From Emergomyces orientalis (Eukaryota > Ascomycota > Eurotiomycetes > Onygenales > Ajellomycetaceae): a DNA stretch of 64,000 nt. The stretch lies in NCBI GenBank assembly GCA_002110485.1, contig MOWL01000068.1:1488001-1552000 (forward strand). Reading direction: 5' to 3'. The notes below the pieces were generated by a model. It saw only the letters and a list, made by a program, of their open reading frames with translations. It made no database searches and was not told the DNA's origin. A program made the position numbers and the translations under genes. This document shows, piece by piece, positions 36,460-48,095 of the stretch. Within the stretch, counting starts at the first letter, position 1, and each line of letters opens with the position of its first letter.

Positions 36460-37025
36460 TTGAAGTCCATTTTCCACTCGAACGCATACGTATACACCAC
36501 CTGGACCGGCCGCGCGCCATACCTAGATTTCATCACGGCGTCTCAGGGCGGCATGGACGAGGGAGTTTTCATAATGCATCGCGTCCACGGCATGCAGCAC
36601 GGATATCAACCCGGAAGCCACACGTGCCGTGACGAAGATGAAAGCGACCATCACCCAACGCTTCCAACGTGGACGGCTGCGAATTCGGCGTAGAGTGTGA
36701 CTGTAGCTTCTGCTATTTCTGGGAGAAGGATGCAGAGACGCAGCAGTGGGGCGTGCGATTTGTGCGCCATTGGTACGAGAAGGATAAATTGCTGCCTGTC
36801 GACCCCCGACGCGTCCTGATTCTATATGATAAGAAGCTTGCCGCTTACCCTCGGAGCTATAGGTTTTTGGCATACTTCCAGGAAGCTAACATGGGTGTTA
36901 ATGTGAAATGTGATACCGGATATGCTTGGTCATCGAGTTGATGGGCATAATGTCAATGGCCAGGAACACGACATGCTGCACTGGCAGTGTAAAGAGTGGG
37001 TTGAGGAGAACGATCTCGTGATTTG
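36460..37025 (+). pseudogene. Frameshifted SnoaL-like (NTF2-fold) protein
   Basis: Four segments in alternating frames join into one family-like protein. The first is YLDFITASQGGMDEGVFIMH (from about 36515). The second is DINPEATRAVTKMKATITQR (about 36601-36662). The third is DGCEFGVECDCSFCYFWEKD with VRFVRHWYEKDKLLPVDP (about 36672-36810). The last is NGQEHDMLHWQCKEWVEEND, ending at TGA 37023-37025. The pattern (Arg-His-Trp-Tyr-Glu-Lys-Asp-Lys-Leu, then Tyr-Arg-Phe-Leu-Ala-Tyr-x-Gln-Glu) recalls fungal SnoaL-like proteins of unknown role. No GT-AG intron joins the segments, so at least three indels have broken the gene. The family name is from memory of the pattern and less certain than the pseudogene status. 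Confidence 0.65.
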
Positions 37026-38193
37026 ATTTTTCCTGTCTCGCTTTCTGTCTGGTTGTTTTGTATTGTATCACGGTTCCATGTCGTTTAATCAGGTCGAGGG
37101 ATTTTGAGAGTTTCGATTCACAACTCAGATCCATAGTTTACAAGCTTTGCATTGCCAGACTATATCAGTGGGCCGATCCACTGTGTATGTATGTCACAGC
37201 AGCAGACACACTAAAACTAGACATCCATTAGCAAGCAATTCCCATGAAAAAAAAAAAAAAAAAAAAAATTTGCTCGTCAAGCCCCAATGCCATTCAATGG
37301 AGGTGGGAAATGCGGGCAGTAATTAAGAGTGTCGTAACCAGCTCCTGTAATTTTTCCGCGAATAGTTCGGCCACTAGGCCCACCACCCGATGCTTGCTGG
37401 AGCCATGAAACGGGGCGTGGATATCAAAGGCAGTAAAACATTTGATGTGGGGTAACCATAGGGGGAGAAGTAAGGTTTCAAGGTTATAATAGCATCTTCC
37501 ACAGATAACTTCTATGATCAGTACCAGCACCAGCCCCATGAACCTAGGTAACTGCGAAAAATGATACTAAAAATAAAATTATTATAAGTATCTAACAAGG
37601 GAACCAAGGAACATTACGAGAACTTAATTTTGGATAATAAAATTCAATCAAAGTCCTGTGTTATATATCAATGAACTAATTGCCACCACAACCACCCACC
37701 ACAAATCATTACGAGTACCAAAACCGGACCGCCATACAAACCCCCGGGTAAAAGGAAAAAGCATATTCCACAGCCATTTCATCAGTGTGGTTAAATTATG
37801 GAAAGAAACAAGGAAACTTGCTCAAGAAGATAAGGGAATAGGAAAGGGGAAACAGTAACATAAGTTTTTCAATAGTTAACCAAAGAATAGATTGACGGGA
37901 TGGCTGAATCCGCCGCGCAAAAGATCAAATTTTGATCAAGTGAAAAATGGCAAAAATGAATGGTAGAAGGATTAGCATTAAGGAATAATATGTAAATAAA
38001 TATCAAACCCCCAACCCTCCCTAAGATTTTCTTAGTGAAAAATTTAGGCATAAACAAAAAACCGGGACACAAATACTATTAGAATAGTGATCGAAATATA
38101 GTTTGCCAGCTGAAAAGGGGCCCGGTTTGGGTACATATAATAAAGAGCCCCCCATTTTTGTTCTTAACCCATCAAACCCGGCCCGCATCTCCT
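37026..38193. other. Intergenic, AT-rich, with poly-A run
   Basis: About 1.2 kb downstream of the SnoaL-like relic and of the superoxide dismutase gene. It contains a 22-nt A run and no supported frame. Confidence 0.5.
37247..37268. repeat. Poly-A tract (22 nt)
   Basis: An uninterrupted 22-nt A run, about 220 bp after the stop codon of the SnoaL-like pseudogene. It could be a retroposition tail, but no target-site duplication was seen. Confidence 0.9.
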
Positions 38194-38972
38194 TTACCAC
38201 ATAAGGGCGACAACGCTAGCAAGTATCACGCCAATGGAGAGGGCACCGATGCGGCTAGCGGCACCTTCTGGTGGCGGTTGTGTCGATGTGGGATTTGGAC
38301 GACCGCCGGTAGGGGAAGGAACGGAGGTGTTTCCGACCAACGTGAAATTGCCACAATTGACGCGTGTCGTGTTGTGGTAATGGACAACGATGGAACGATT
38401 GCCGAAAAAGGAGGCAGGGCCTTCCCTGGTGGAAGTATAGGGGTCATGGTATGTCACCTGGAAATGTCTGCCATCCGAAACATTCATGATATCTCCATAC
38501 TTGCCGCCCAAATCGCCAACTTGGCACGTCTCTGGGCGCTGTTTATCGCAAGGTGGCTGCTCGCCGCGTTCGAATGGATCGAGATGGGCAAGAGTGGTGG
38601 AGCAGTTACCATCCGCCGAGACAGGCTGATCATGAATGTGGTAGACTGGCATGTATTGTGTTAGAAATATAACGTTCGAATTAATGGGATAAAAATTGGA
38701 AAAACGGGGCCAGGTTACTAACGGAAAGGTCCAAACTTAGTTTCATCTGGGAAGCCGTAGAAGTCCACAGTGTAGACTACTCCTACACCCCCAGGCCCAG
38801 CAGTACCATTGATTGATCCACGAATAGTAGTGGTGTTTTTATCCAACAAAACTGCAGTGTAAATAACGCCCTCGGGGTTGTTCTCAGTTACCAGAGCTGG
38901 CTTAAAGTCCTGGGCCACACCGAGGCCAATGCCTAGTACTGAGTAGGCGAGAACAGCAAATGCAGACCGCAT
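38194..38972 (-). CDS. GPI-anchored Cu-only superoxide dismutase
   Basis: Two exons, 38972-38723 and 38645-38194 (702 nt, 233 residues), joined by a 77-nt intron with a TTCTAAC branch site. Residues 1-21 form a signal peptide ending VAQ. The junction rebuilds FGPFLYHIHDQPV, giving copper ligands H86 and H88. H104 follows in LAHLDPF, and a fourth His lies in SIVVHYHN. The zinc-loop residues of ordinary Cu/Zn enzymes are absent, as in Candida SOD5 and Histoplasma SOD3. Several Cys and N-glycosylation sites (NTT, NGT, NRS) are seen. The C terminus has a Pro/Thr/Ser-rich stalk and a hydrophobic tail (IGALSIGVILASVVALMW), typical of GPI anchoring. The enzyme should dismute extracellular superoxide at the cell surface; related proteins protect fungi from host oxidative burst. 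The gene looks intact. Confidence 0.93.
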
Positions 38973-39202
38973 TGTGAAAAAAGGTGGAATCGGTTCTAAA
39001 CATAAGTGTTAGAATGAATATCAACGGACAACGGAATGCGACTGCGTAGAATTTTGGGGGGGGGTAAATAGGCTAGGAGATGCAGGTGTATATATATACC
39101 TATAGTTTTGTAGTAGAAACGCGGGTAAGGCGTATATAGACGTAGCTGCTGTAAATACGTATGGAATTATATGGATGAGAAGAAATATGGAGAAAAGAGA
39201 GA

Positions 39203-39233
39203 GAGAAGAAGAAGAAGAAGAAGAAGAAGAAGA
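39203..39233. repeat. (GAA)n microsatellite
   Basis: About nine GAA units follow a short GA run, roughly 230 bp upstream of the superoxide dismutase start codon. Confidence 0.9.
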
Positions 39234-39377
39234 CGACCAAGAAATGACAGTCGAGATTGATCCTCAGTGCAGGAGGGGCATCGGGCGACGGGGATTATGC
39301 GCTTTATGAATGACAACGACGCGGCTGAGGAACTTTCTGGGAGATTCATTCGGCGGACGACGCTGCGTTATGTATGT

Positions 39378-39411
39378 AATAATAATAGTAATAATAATAA
39401 TAATAATAATA
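39378..39411. repeat. (AAT)n microsatellite
   Basis: About eleven AAT units with one interruption, in the same upstream region as the GAA run. Confidence 0.9.
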
Positions 39412-42400
39412 GACTTTTGCCCCCCCAGTTACCCACCTGAGTCCCAAGGTAATGTACCTAATAGGGCGCTGCTCCGAGGCCCCAAGCTGTGATCATCCCC
39501 AACGCCCATGTTCGACCAGCAACTTTAACTATATTTCTATTTTATTTTATAATTTGCGGCGAAGGAACAGCAACCCGCCATCGAGCGGTTGGATCACCCT
39601 CAAAACAAATCACATTGAGCCTAACCACCCTGGACCTTAGGGCCTGCCAATAAAGTGCTGATTTCTTGCTTCATAAGCGTCGTTTTTCACCAGGATTAAG
39701 AGCCCCAAGACCATAAGCGGACACTTTGTTGTTTCGTTTCGTTGGTGATCTTCCGGGGTTCCGTCCCCCATTCGTGGCGGTTGGTGACATAACCTGCGTT
39801 GGCTTCACAGAGGCACCACGGAAACGCATCATTCGAAAGGGGGGATATGGGATCTGGGGGCACTCCGACAGGGCTCGGCCAATGGGCCCAAGGATGCCAA
39901 AAATAGGCCAGGCCTAACTGAGGCAAGAATGCCGCGAATCAAAGACTTCCAATTTCGCCCAAGTTCCCAGTTTAAGTTTAATTTTCACTCCTGAGCCTAA
40001 ATTGTTTTCAATCTGGGTGGCTTCAACGAGATTCCATAAAACCCAAATTTGTATTTCGAAATCATTAAAAAGAGGGGCCCTTTTTATTTATTTTGTAAGC
40101 TCAGAAGAACAAAGAGAGAAAAGAGAACTCCTGCCATGGAGCAAAATATACTCAGTGTTTCCCTTTCCAGCCGGGTGGGGCCGTACTGCCTAGGCGCGCA
40201 TGGTCGGCACCGCATCGCCTTCGTGCGTTGTGATTGACTGAAAGCAATATGCTTGGCTCAGGGGTATTTCTTGGCTGTACTCTTTGTCACTCCCAATGTC
40301 AATCATCCATATTGTGTCACATTACGGAGTAAACAATAATACTAATAATAAGAAAATAATAACGGGGGTTCCATTGCACATACAAAATAATATGCCTAAC
40401 GTAGCACCGAAATGGTATCTGTACCTAGGTATATAATCCTGGATGGCAGATGTGAAAAGCGATGTGAAATGCCCAAGTCACCAAAGATTGGGAAAAATGC
40501 CTCGCCGTTCAAATGAACATGGGGTAGATATCCAGACTTCAGCCCTTAACGCCATGGGCAAATCGTACGCTTGGATCATCGTTGCAGACTAACTTTCAGC
40601 TCCACAGCCCGCAGCGAGCCTACAAACGAAACAAAGGAAAACATCCATGGATCAGGTCCTGTACCGCAGATGATAATATCTCTCAGTTTCAACTCTGAAG
40701 CAGTGCTCCGCATACCAGCCTAGTTCCGTGCCTGACTACTTCCCATATCCATGTCATCATCCCAGGCGCCATCCCCGCCTCTTCTTGGGCAATGTATAAG
40801 CCAAGGCGGGATACACCGTGAAGCCGTTTCATTTATTCTCCATGGCTGCTCCAGAATACCGGGTAAGCAGCCGGGCCCCTCATTATTGACGTAACCAGCC
40901 GTAGTTATGCAGCAAAAAGAATAGATAGAGTTTAATTGCAATAATTAATTGCAATAATTGGGGATATATATGTTACCTCATCTAAAATACCTCCTGTATA
41001 GTTATGGTCAATTTTTATCCTCTCGCCAACAAACAAACATGTTCCAGCCAACCTCCAGCAGGATCCTGTTGTCGACTGCATTTCACTGGAAAATTATATA
41101 TATTTGTTTCAAACGAACCACAACCACCGGACAGACGTGTGAGGTTAATTTCTGGCTAGGGGCCAAGCTGTGGGTTAAAGGCTGGGTGGGATAAAGCCCC
41201 ACCTGAACCTGAATGGTGTCCATCATCGATCAGAAGCCACAGCATGCGGGGACCATTTGAACAGTGAAGGGTGTTGGCAGCAGGGGAGAGCCGCCAACCT
41301 GCATTTAGTGTTGGGTATGTTTGATGTGAGTGGAGCAAAGAGTCCCCGAAATATCATCAACACAAAATGTGCTGTGATTGAGTACAGGGTACTAGTAGTA
41401 GTTTGTATTTCAAACTGATAGTCAGACTGTTTTGTAGGGATTCCGGCCAGCGCTAATGCTTTTTGGTGTGTAGTAGTTAAGTGTTTAAAAGTGTCCAGCC
41501 ACACACTGCTCTTCAAATGTCAAGAGCACTTTCTACCCATCACGGCTAGTTTTTGACCATGGCTCCCAAAATAACCCACTGTTGACTCGGGGAGTGAAAG
41601 ATCTCGCTTTAAAATCAAAGTGTCATGAATAATCATGTCAGGAACAATCCAGCTTCCAGTCCAAGGGTCAGAGGCCCTTTTGAATATTACCACCCAACAC
41701 TACTATGAGGTAAGAGTGTTCTGCCAACTATTTAGCTTATTGAAAATCAAAGAGTGCTAACTGCAGGATCTGAAAACAACCATAACTCTGTCACTATCAT
41801 CAGAATAAGGTGTGATGATAAGGGTTTCATCCAAATTATTAACCCTGCAAATGCCTTGGAGGTTCTCGTTTCATTTTTTTCTCGTTGACATAGCTAGCTG
41901 CAAAATAGGTGCCGAAGCAAGATTTTTCGTTGTTGCCCGCATATACATCCTAGGCTTCATTTCAAATTGAGCTCTTACCTGGGCCTTTGCTTTGTTCGTT
42001 AGGAGGGGTCATAAGAGTACATGATCCGAAACTGAATCCACGGCCGCTCGAAATATCACCATGGGCCATGATTTTCTGCTACGAAACCAGGATCTTTTAA
42101 CATATGAGATAAATCTTGACAGCACGCATCACCGGAGAGACTGGTTTCCTACCTTGCTGGAAATATTTTTCCTTTTATGATACTCATAAGACTTTTTTGC
42201 TTTATATCTATTTCAATTACATCTGACCATATCCGCTTTCTTTCCCGTCTTGTACTGTACATACTATCATGCGGTGCTGTTTAACCGTCGCACTTGACAA
42301 GACGAATAAAATCTTGGCTTGAGAAACTGGGTTCAATGGTCCTTTGACACGATATGTCATACCATTGGACTGATAGCGGCAGTGAGAGTAATGTCTCTGT

Positions 42401-43705
42401 AGGCTCTTGCCACTACTCTACCTCCTGTTTAGAGATGTCGTCTTCATATCGCACAAGATGGAACTATCATCCTGTCCCCCGTACCACAGCCGTCCATCAA
42501 CATGGTTTTGTGCGGTGCAAGCATCGTCAAGCTAGATTAAACCAGTTGCGCCCACCATACCTTGGTTCCATGCGGGCTCAGCTTCGGATAATAATCCGGC
42601 AGCCCACGGGATTTTGGCATTTACCTCTTTTCTTCCAAATAATACTGGATCTATGGTCTAAGGGTGTTTTTATTTCTTCTTTTGCCTGTCGTCGTTTTCT
42701 CGAAAACCAGGTCCGCGCGATGCTCTGCAATTTTAACTCCCAGTGAACTTTGTTTCGTATTCCCCGCCCTTCGAGATGATACTAATCAAAGCGACGAAAG
42801 CAATATGCCAGAATACCCTTTTGAGAGACATATACGGCAACTTCGCCTCCTCCCTCGACTTCTATGGAAGAGCGTGTTTTTGAGAGAAAGAAATATATCT
42901 CTCATAGTTCTAGAAGCAAGATAACCAGGCGAGTCGGCTGTCAAAAGGACAATTGAATCCTTCGTCTTTTCAATGCACGGAAGAGGCTGTCATCAGAAGA
43001 ACCATATACCCGAGATTGAAATAGATACGAGCCTGAAATCGGAGGAGATACATATGATAGCTATTTTTCAAGTTAACTGATTCGCCGAATATAGTCGTAT
43101 GTAGATCCACAGTCTCTTTATGGAGTCTTGAAGAAGCTCACCATTGTTGAGAATAGCGCAAAAGTGCCAAAACATTATATGCTTTTCCACAGAGGAAATG
43201 TGAAGCTAAGCTATCGCGAACAGCTCCAGTGCATTTTCTACAACCCAATTGAAGCAAAATACTCGGTACATGGACAGTACGTACAACATATTTAGATGGT
43301 AATAAGTGCACAATATGTTAATTTTAGTATTTCTGGTCGGAACGGTCAACCGTTGCCAAACTTACTCCGTAGCATACCAATGGTTTCTAAGGACATCCTT
43401 TTTGGTAAAACGGCCCTTTCATATCACAATGGATATGGAGCTATCTCCCAATCCGACGTCATAAACAATGACGCCGAGTTCGCGAGCCCATTTTAAAACT
43501 AAATATCGCAACGTCCAAGCTCCAAAACTTCCAACGCCCATTAACATCACATCTGGAGCATTTCCATTAAATTCGAGAGCCGTTAGTTAGCTACTAGGTA
43601 ATTATTTTCTTTTCTACTTGCCTTTTTCCCGTTGGTAGATACCCCTTATGCGAAAATCGCTAATCATTTCCGCACAAGACATTGTTACCCAAGTAACATC
43701 CAACA

Positions 43706-44146
43706 ATGCCAGCCAATATACCACTCGCATATCGCCTTTGGTTCCAATATGTCGAACCTCTCGCTGCGCTTAGCGGAGCGTATCTCGCTTACTTCCGTCC
43801 GGCTACTTGCTTACGAATGACAAACGCGCCATCTTTTACTGGGACAATAACGCCTCCTGAATTGACCATATCTGCTCTGAAGCAGTTGGCTGCAGGCTTC
43901 GTCTTTTTCGGGCTCGCAGAGGCACTGGTCCTGCATTCTACGAATGACTTGAAGGTTTACAGAGCTCTCGTGTTTGCCATGCTTGCCTGCGACATCATTT
44001 ACATGTCATCTATCCGCGGGATGGGGGGTAGTGCTTGGTACTGGGTTCAGCCATGGCTTTGGGATAGTACTGGATGGGGTAATTTTGGGACGACTTGGAT
44101 CGGTCTCATTCTTCGCGCTCTGTTTTTGTATGAAGTTGGATTCTGA
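43706..44146 (+). CDS. DUF7704-type integral membrane protein
   Basis: A single-exon frame of 146 residues starts at an ATG. Four hydrophobic segments are visible: about residues 13-30 (VEPLAALSGAYLAYF), 58-78 (LAAGFVFFGLAEALVL), 85-105 (ALVFAMLACDIIYM) and 120-143 (WIGLILRALFLYEVGF). The opening PLAYRLWFQYVEPLAALSGA and the C-terminal Gly/Trp-rich loop match the small fungal family DUF7704. No enzymatic motif is present and the role is unknown. It lies about 0.7 kb from the end of the convergent MFS gene, at the edge of the biosynthetic cluster. Whether it belongs to the cluster is not shown by sequence. Confidence 0.75.
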   Translation: MPANIPLAYRLWFQYVEPLAALSGAYLAYFRPATCLRMTNAPSFTGTITPPELTISALKQLAAGFVFFGLAEALVLHSTNDLKVYRALVFAMLACDIIYMSSIRGMGGSAWYWVQPWLWDSTGWGNFGTTWIGLILRALFLYEVGF

Positions 44147-44840
44147 TAATTAGTTTTGAGGTGTTTTTGGGCGGAAATGGAGGAGTTTACAGGGGTTTTT
44201 AAGGAGTTCGAATTACTTTGGAATCCTCAGAATTCAGGAAAAGCATCATCTTACTGCTTAGTATGTGTGTATAACAATAGTTTTCAAGTCGAGACAATGC
44301 TTATCTCTTTCTTAAGAATTTCATCCTCCATACGGCTGGCGTCTTTTCAGACTCAGCCCGGTGATTCAGGTTATTTCGAGCATAGACGCTTAATTTAAAA
44401 GTTTTACTGTCTTTTCTTTCCAGATAAAACCGCCATAAGACAGTGGGGATGAGGAATTGCCTACAAACGGCAGTGTAAAATAGTTTAATTGGCGCGAGTT
44501 AGGCCATGGACACACTCTTCAGATGTGGAGGTGTAGGTTACGGGGTTGTAAGATAAGGCAGACTTGGAAAACTGGCTTCATGAGCAAGTTCAGCATCTTT
44601 TGGAATTTGAAGAGTATGATAATTTGTTACGGTATAATAGATTGATCAAAATATATTGCGACATCTAATATCTAACCACGAGTCCCAAAAGTTAAGTAAA
44701 GTCACTGTGCTCTGCAATAGGTATTCCTGTGTTCTGTTCCACTTGTGGGGTTCTTGGAGCCACATGTATCCGTGTTTATCTTCCTCACACAGCGCCAGCC
44801 CCTCAGGCATGTGCCTTTCCTTTTCTCTATAAAAAGGTCG
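44147..44840. other. Intergenic between DUF7704 and MFS genes
   Basis: About 700 bp between two convergent genes. No supported frame. Confidence 0.5.
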
Positions 44841-46983
44841 TCAGCGCCAAAATTTCCCCATAATTAAGGGGAATCTTACATTCAGAAAAATTGAAGCAAT
44901 GAGACCCACTGCCCCAGAAATATAGACTGGAATATATCTACATTTGATTTAATACATGATACGGTTAATTAGAAGTCCAGGGAAAGGAAGTTTTTACTTA
45001 CACTTTCTTGATACCCTCAACAATGACAGCTAAAGAAGCCGCTTGAATATCGGCGGGGAGTTTCCCCAGAATATCGCCGCTCACCCCGAGAAGAGCGGGC
45101 TTAATCTCGTCGTAAGCGATATTAGGGATGGTGTCAAGTAGGCCATTGATCGCATAATTGACAAAAACAGCCCCTGATATGGACAGGCCAAAAGTGATTC
45201 CAAGTAGTTGGGCTATTATTTTAATCAATGATATCTTAGTTCTTGACTTAAAACAAGATCCATTTACGGTGCGATGAGAGTCATACCTAACATCATAAAA
45301 CTGATAGCGTTTGCTGTCATCGCAGGCTCAATTAAAGACTGCATAACCGCATATCCAGCTTGAATATAACAACCGGTTCCAATGCCAGCGAGCGCCTCAT
45401 AGCCGTATATATTTCGTCCTGGGGTATTGGCATCAATCCGAGCTAATGATTATTGGTAAGAAAACGCATTTTGCAATTTGCGGTCTCGCAAAGCAGGACT
45501 TACAAAATAAAACACCACCAACAAGCACTAAAGCCCCTCCGGCAACATACCATGGCTGGTAGTATCCAAACTTAGACATTAACGCTCCGTTGATGAGGAT
45601 TACCACGCTGATGAGTGTAATAAGCGGCAAGAGCCTCACTGCTGAGTTCGTAGGATCGTCACCGCGAACAAAAGCAAAGTAAGTGGGGATATAATATATA
45701 GGGATGAATCCACCTGCATTTGCTGCTGCCATGCAAATGAAAAGCAGAACTGCTTCCTTGATTTTCAAGAATGAGACAGGGAACATGCGATGCTCTTCCT
45801 CGGTCATGAAACATAGAACTTGCTGAAAACCAAAAGCAAAGGCAAATACACCAGATAGGACGAAGAGAACGGTAATCTCTGCACCATCCCAATCGTACAT
45901 AGTACCGCCGAAGTTGATCGCCATAATTATGCATGCAAGTACGGCGACACTTAGTATCCCCCCTAGGTAATCAAAGTCGCGGAAACGAGAAAAGATTTTC
46001 TGCGATCCACGGGGGTCAAATCGTGGGATGAGGAAGATGTAGACAGGGGAGAAGAGGGCACCGACGCAGAGGTTGATATAGAATCCCCATCTCCAGGTAG
46101 CGTTGGATTCCGCAAAACCACCACCGATAAGTGGGCCAACGACCGTTCCTATGCCAAATATAAGCCCACTAGATGTTATGACTTAGCGGGAGAGTAAATT
46201 CAATTGGCAGTTTCCTTAGGCGAAGAGAATATAAACTTACACAAGGCCCAGATACATAGGCCGCTCTTTGTCATTAGTGTTGATAGATAGAATATTCATC
46301 ACACCAAGATACATGCCATTGCCACCAGCGCCCGCAATAACTCGGCCAATAATGAAAGTATTTATGTTAGATGCACCACCGCAAAGAGCCGATCCTCCCT
46401 GAAATAGGATCACAGACGCGATATATAGAAACTTGACGTCAAATAGCCCATAGAGTTTGCCAAATGGGAGAACTGCAGCGACACCTCCAATCATAAAGCT
46501 TCAGGTGCTGTGATCAGAATATGGCTCTATACAAAAAGCAGCTGCTGAGCTTTTCGATTTTTGTTTGACTATACGTACCCAACTGACAGCCATGCAAGCT
46601 TATCTGTGTTCTGAAAGTCGGCTGCTATCACCTAGCGTGGAGTCTTTCTCAGCAAAAGAAATTTTCAAAAAACAAATATATCTCGCAAGAGGTTCCACAA
46701 ACCGGAATAACATTGGCAGTAATAGTATTATCTATGGCATAGAGGAATATGCAAGAAAGAGTGCTGGCAACGACCAAAGACCACTGAAAAGCTGTTAGCT
46801 GGTAACCATCGAAAAAGGTTCTTCCGAAGCGTATAGCCTTCTCACCGAAATTCCCCTTTTTTTGCGAACTTCGGGGGGTAAGGACGGGGATGGCATACCC
46901 CGTTCAGGATCCGTGATCACTACAGACTTGTCCTCGAACCCATTTTGAACGGGGTGAAATACCAGCTGCTGCCGAGTCAACAT
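44841..46983 (-). CDS. MFS multidrug-type exporter with one-base frameshift in exon 1
   Basis: Seven exons: 46983-46703, 46631-46579, 46498-46241, 46168-45504, 45442-45287, 45212-45002, 44937-44841. All introns are GT-AG and phases agree from exon 2 on. Exon 1 starts MLTRQQLVFHPVQNGFEDKS. After VRKK, at a run of seven A on the coding strand (46863-46857), homology moves by one base to NFGEKAIRFGRTFFDGYQLT. With one more base the total would be 1,722 nt, about 573 residues. There are 12-14 predicted membrane helices. Loop motif GKLYGLFDVKFLY and GRVIAGAGGNG place it among proton-coupled drug:H+ antiporters of the 14-helix type. Its position next to methyltransferase, P450 and NRPS genes suggests export of their product. 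The frameshift is either a homopolymer sequencing error or real inactivation. No ATG exists in the downstream frame before the transmembrane region. Confidence 0.85.
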
Positions 46984-48095
46984 TGTAATTATAGATCTAT
47001 CATAGAACGAGAGGCAAAATCGAGAGGCGCGAAAGTCATAGTCCCTCCAACGCATTCTGAAAATGAACGAATCCAAGTTCATTGTCGCCTTTTTCAATGG
47101 ACAAAAACTCCAACAAACAATCTGGGCATCTTGCCATCAGAGGGAGAAAGGCTGAATTCTGTGAGTTGATTTCTAATCAGCTTCTCGTACTTTGTGCTAC
47201 GAGAGTAAAACAAAGCTCGGATTCAAGGATCGATAGAAGGTTACACCGCTGGCTCAGAAGAACTTATAAAATGCGATGAGTATAGTTGGGACGAATCACG
47301 ACGTCTCAGCTTTTCAGCTGAGAACATTACCAGAATCCCAGAATTTCCCTTTATTAAACTAATACTACTTTCATGCATGCATTGTAATTCCTTCGCCTCG
47401 CTCCGCAAACAAAATATATGAGACATATGAAGACGAGATGTGGGGGTCGAGGATCGGAGCTATACGACCCTATAGGCCGAATAAAGCCTTAATTACACGT
47501 CAATTTTGGTAATAACACTCGCGGCTAAAATCAAATACACAGGGCAGATAGGGGCGTTATATCGAAAAAGAACTAGTAGATACTATATATCTCACATCTC
47601 ACGCTACTACTCTCTGCAGCTTTATAACTGCTAGATATGAGTTCTATATTATAGGGATCTATAATGGAAACATAGGTATTGCATATAGTCAAAGCATTCG
47701 CAGACTGAAGCTGCTATATAGGAGTTGTCCGTCTCCGAAGAGCGGTATGTACAGTAGCTCTAGGTTTATTCAGTGATATCGGGGTAGAGAGCCGAGAATA
47801 GAGAAGATAGATTTGCTGGTATTTTTGCATTTCATGTATAAGAGCCCGTACACACCATGCCTAGTGACTTTTAGCAGCGGTATAATTAACAATATTGTGG
47901 TGTAATTATCCATCCTTGTTGTGGCCCACCGATAGTAGGCCGTTATCCCAACACGCCGATAGGTGTTCTGTATAAAAAGGACGTTGGCTCGCAACTTTTT
48001 TCACTTTAATAGGGTTGCAAAAGAAAAAAAGCAAAAAAAAAAAAAAAAAAAGGCTTGTACTTGTCTCTGAAACCTGAAAACGAGAGTCAGCAAAG
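46984..48095. other. Divergent promoter region, MFS and O-methyltransferase
   Basis: About 1.1 kb between the divergent exporter and methyltransferase genes. It is AT-rich with many TATAG/CTATA words (47470-47760) and a 19-nt A run at 48033-48051. No coding frame is supported. Confidence 0.5.
47971..47980 (+). promoter_or_regulatory. Likely TATA box of the O-methyltransferase gene
   Basis: TATAAAAAGG lies 125 nt before the start codon at 48096, on the same strand. Confidence 0.45.

Larger units (their letters stand above)
38973..43705. other. Longest gene-free stretch (about 4.7 kb)
   Basis: No supported gene on either strand. The part next to the superoxide dismutase is its promoter and contains GAA and AAT microsatellites. 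The rest has short frames only. I saw no transposase, reverse transcriptase, tRNA or long repeat. Confidence 0.5.

Noticed and set aside
37247..37268. Poly-A run as evidence that the SnoaL-like relic is a processed retrocopy
   Set aside because: The run starts over 200 bp past the stop codon and no target-site duplication was seen. Simple homopolymer growth is as likely.
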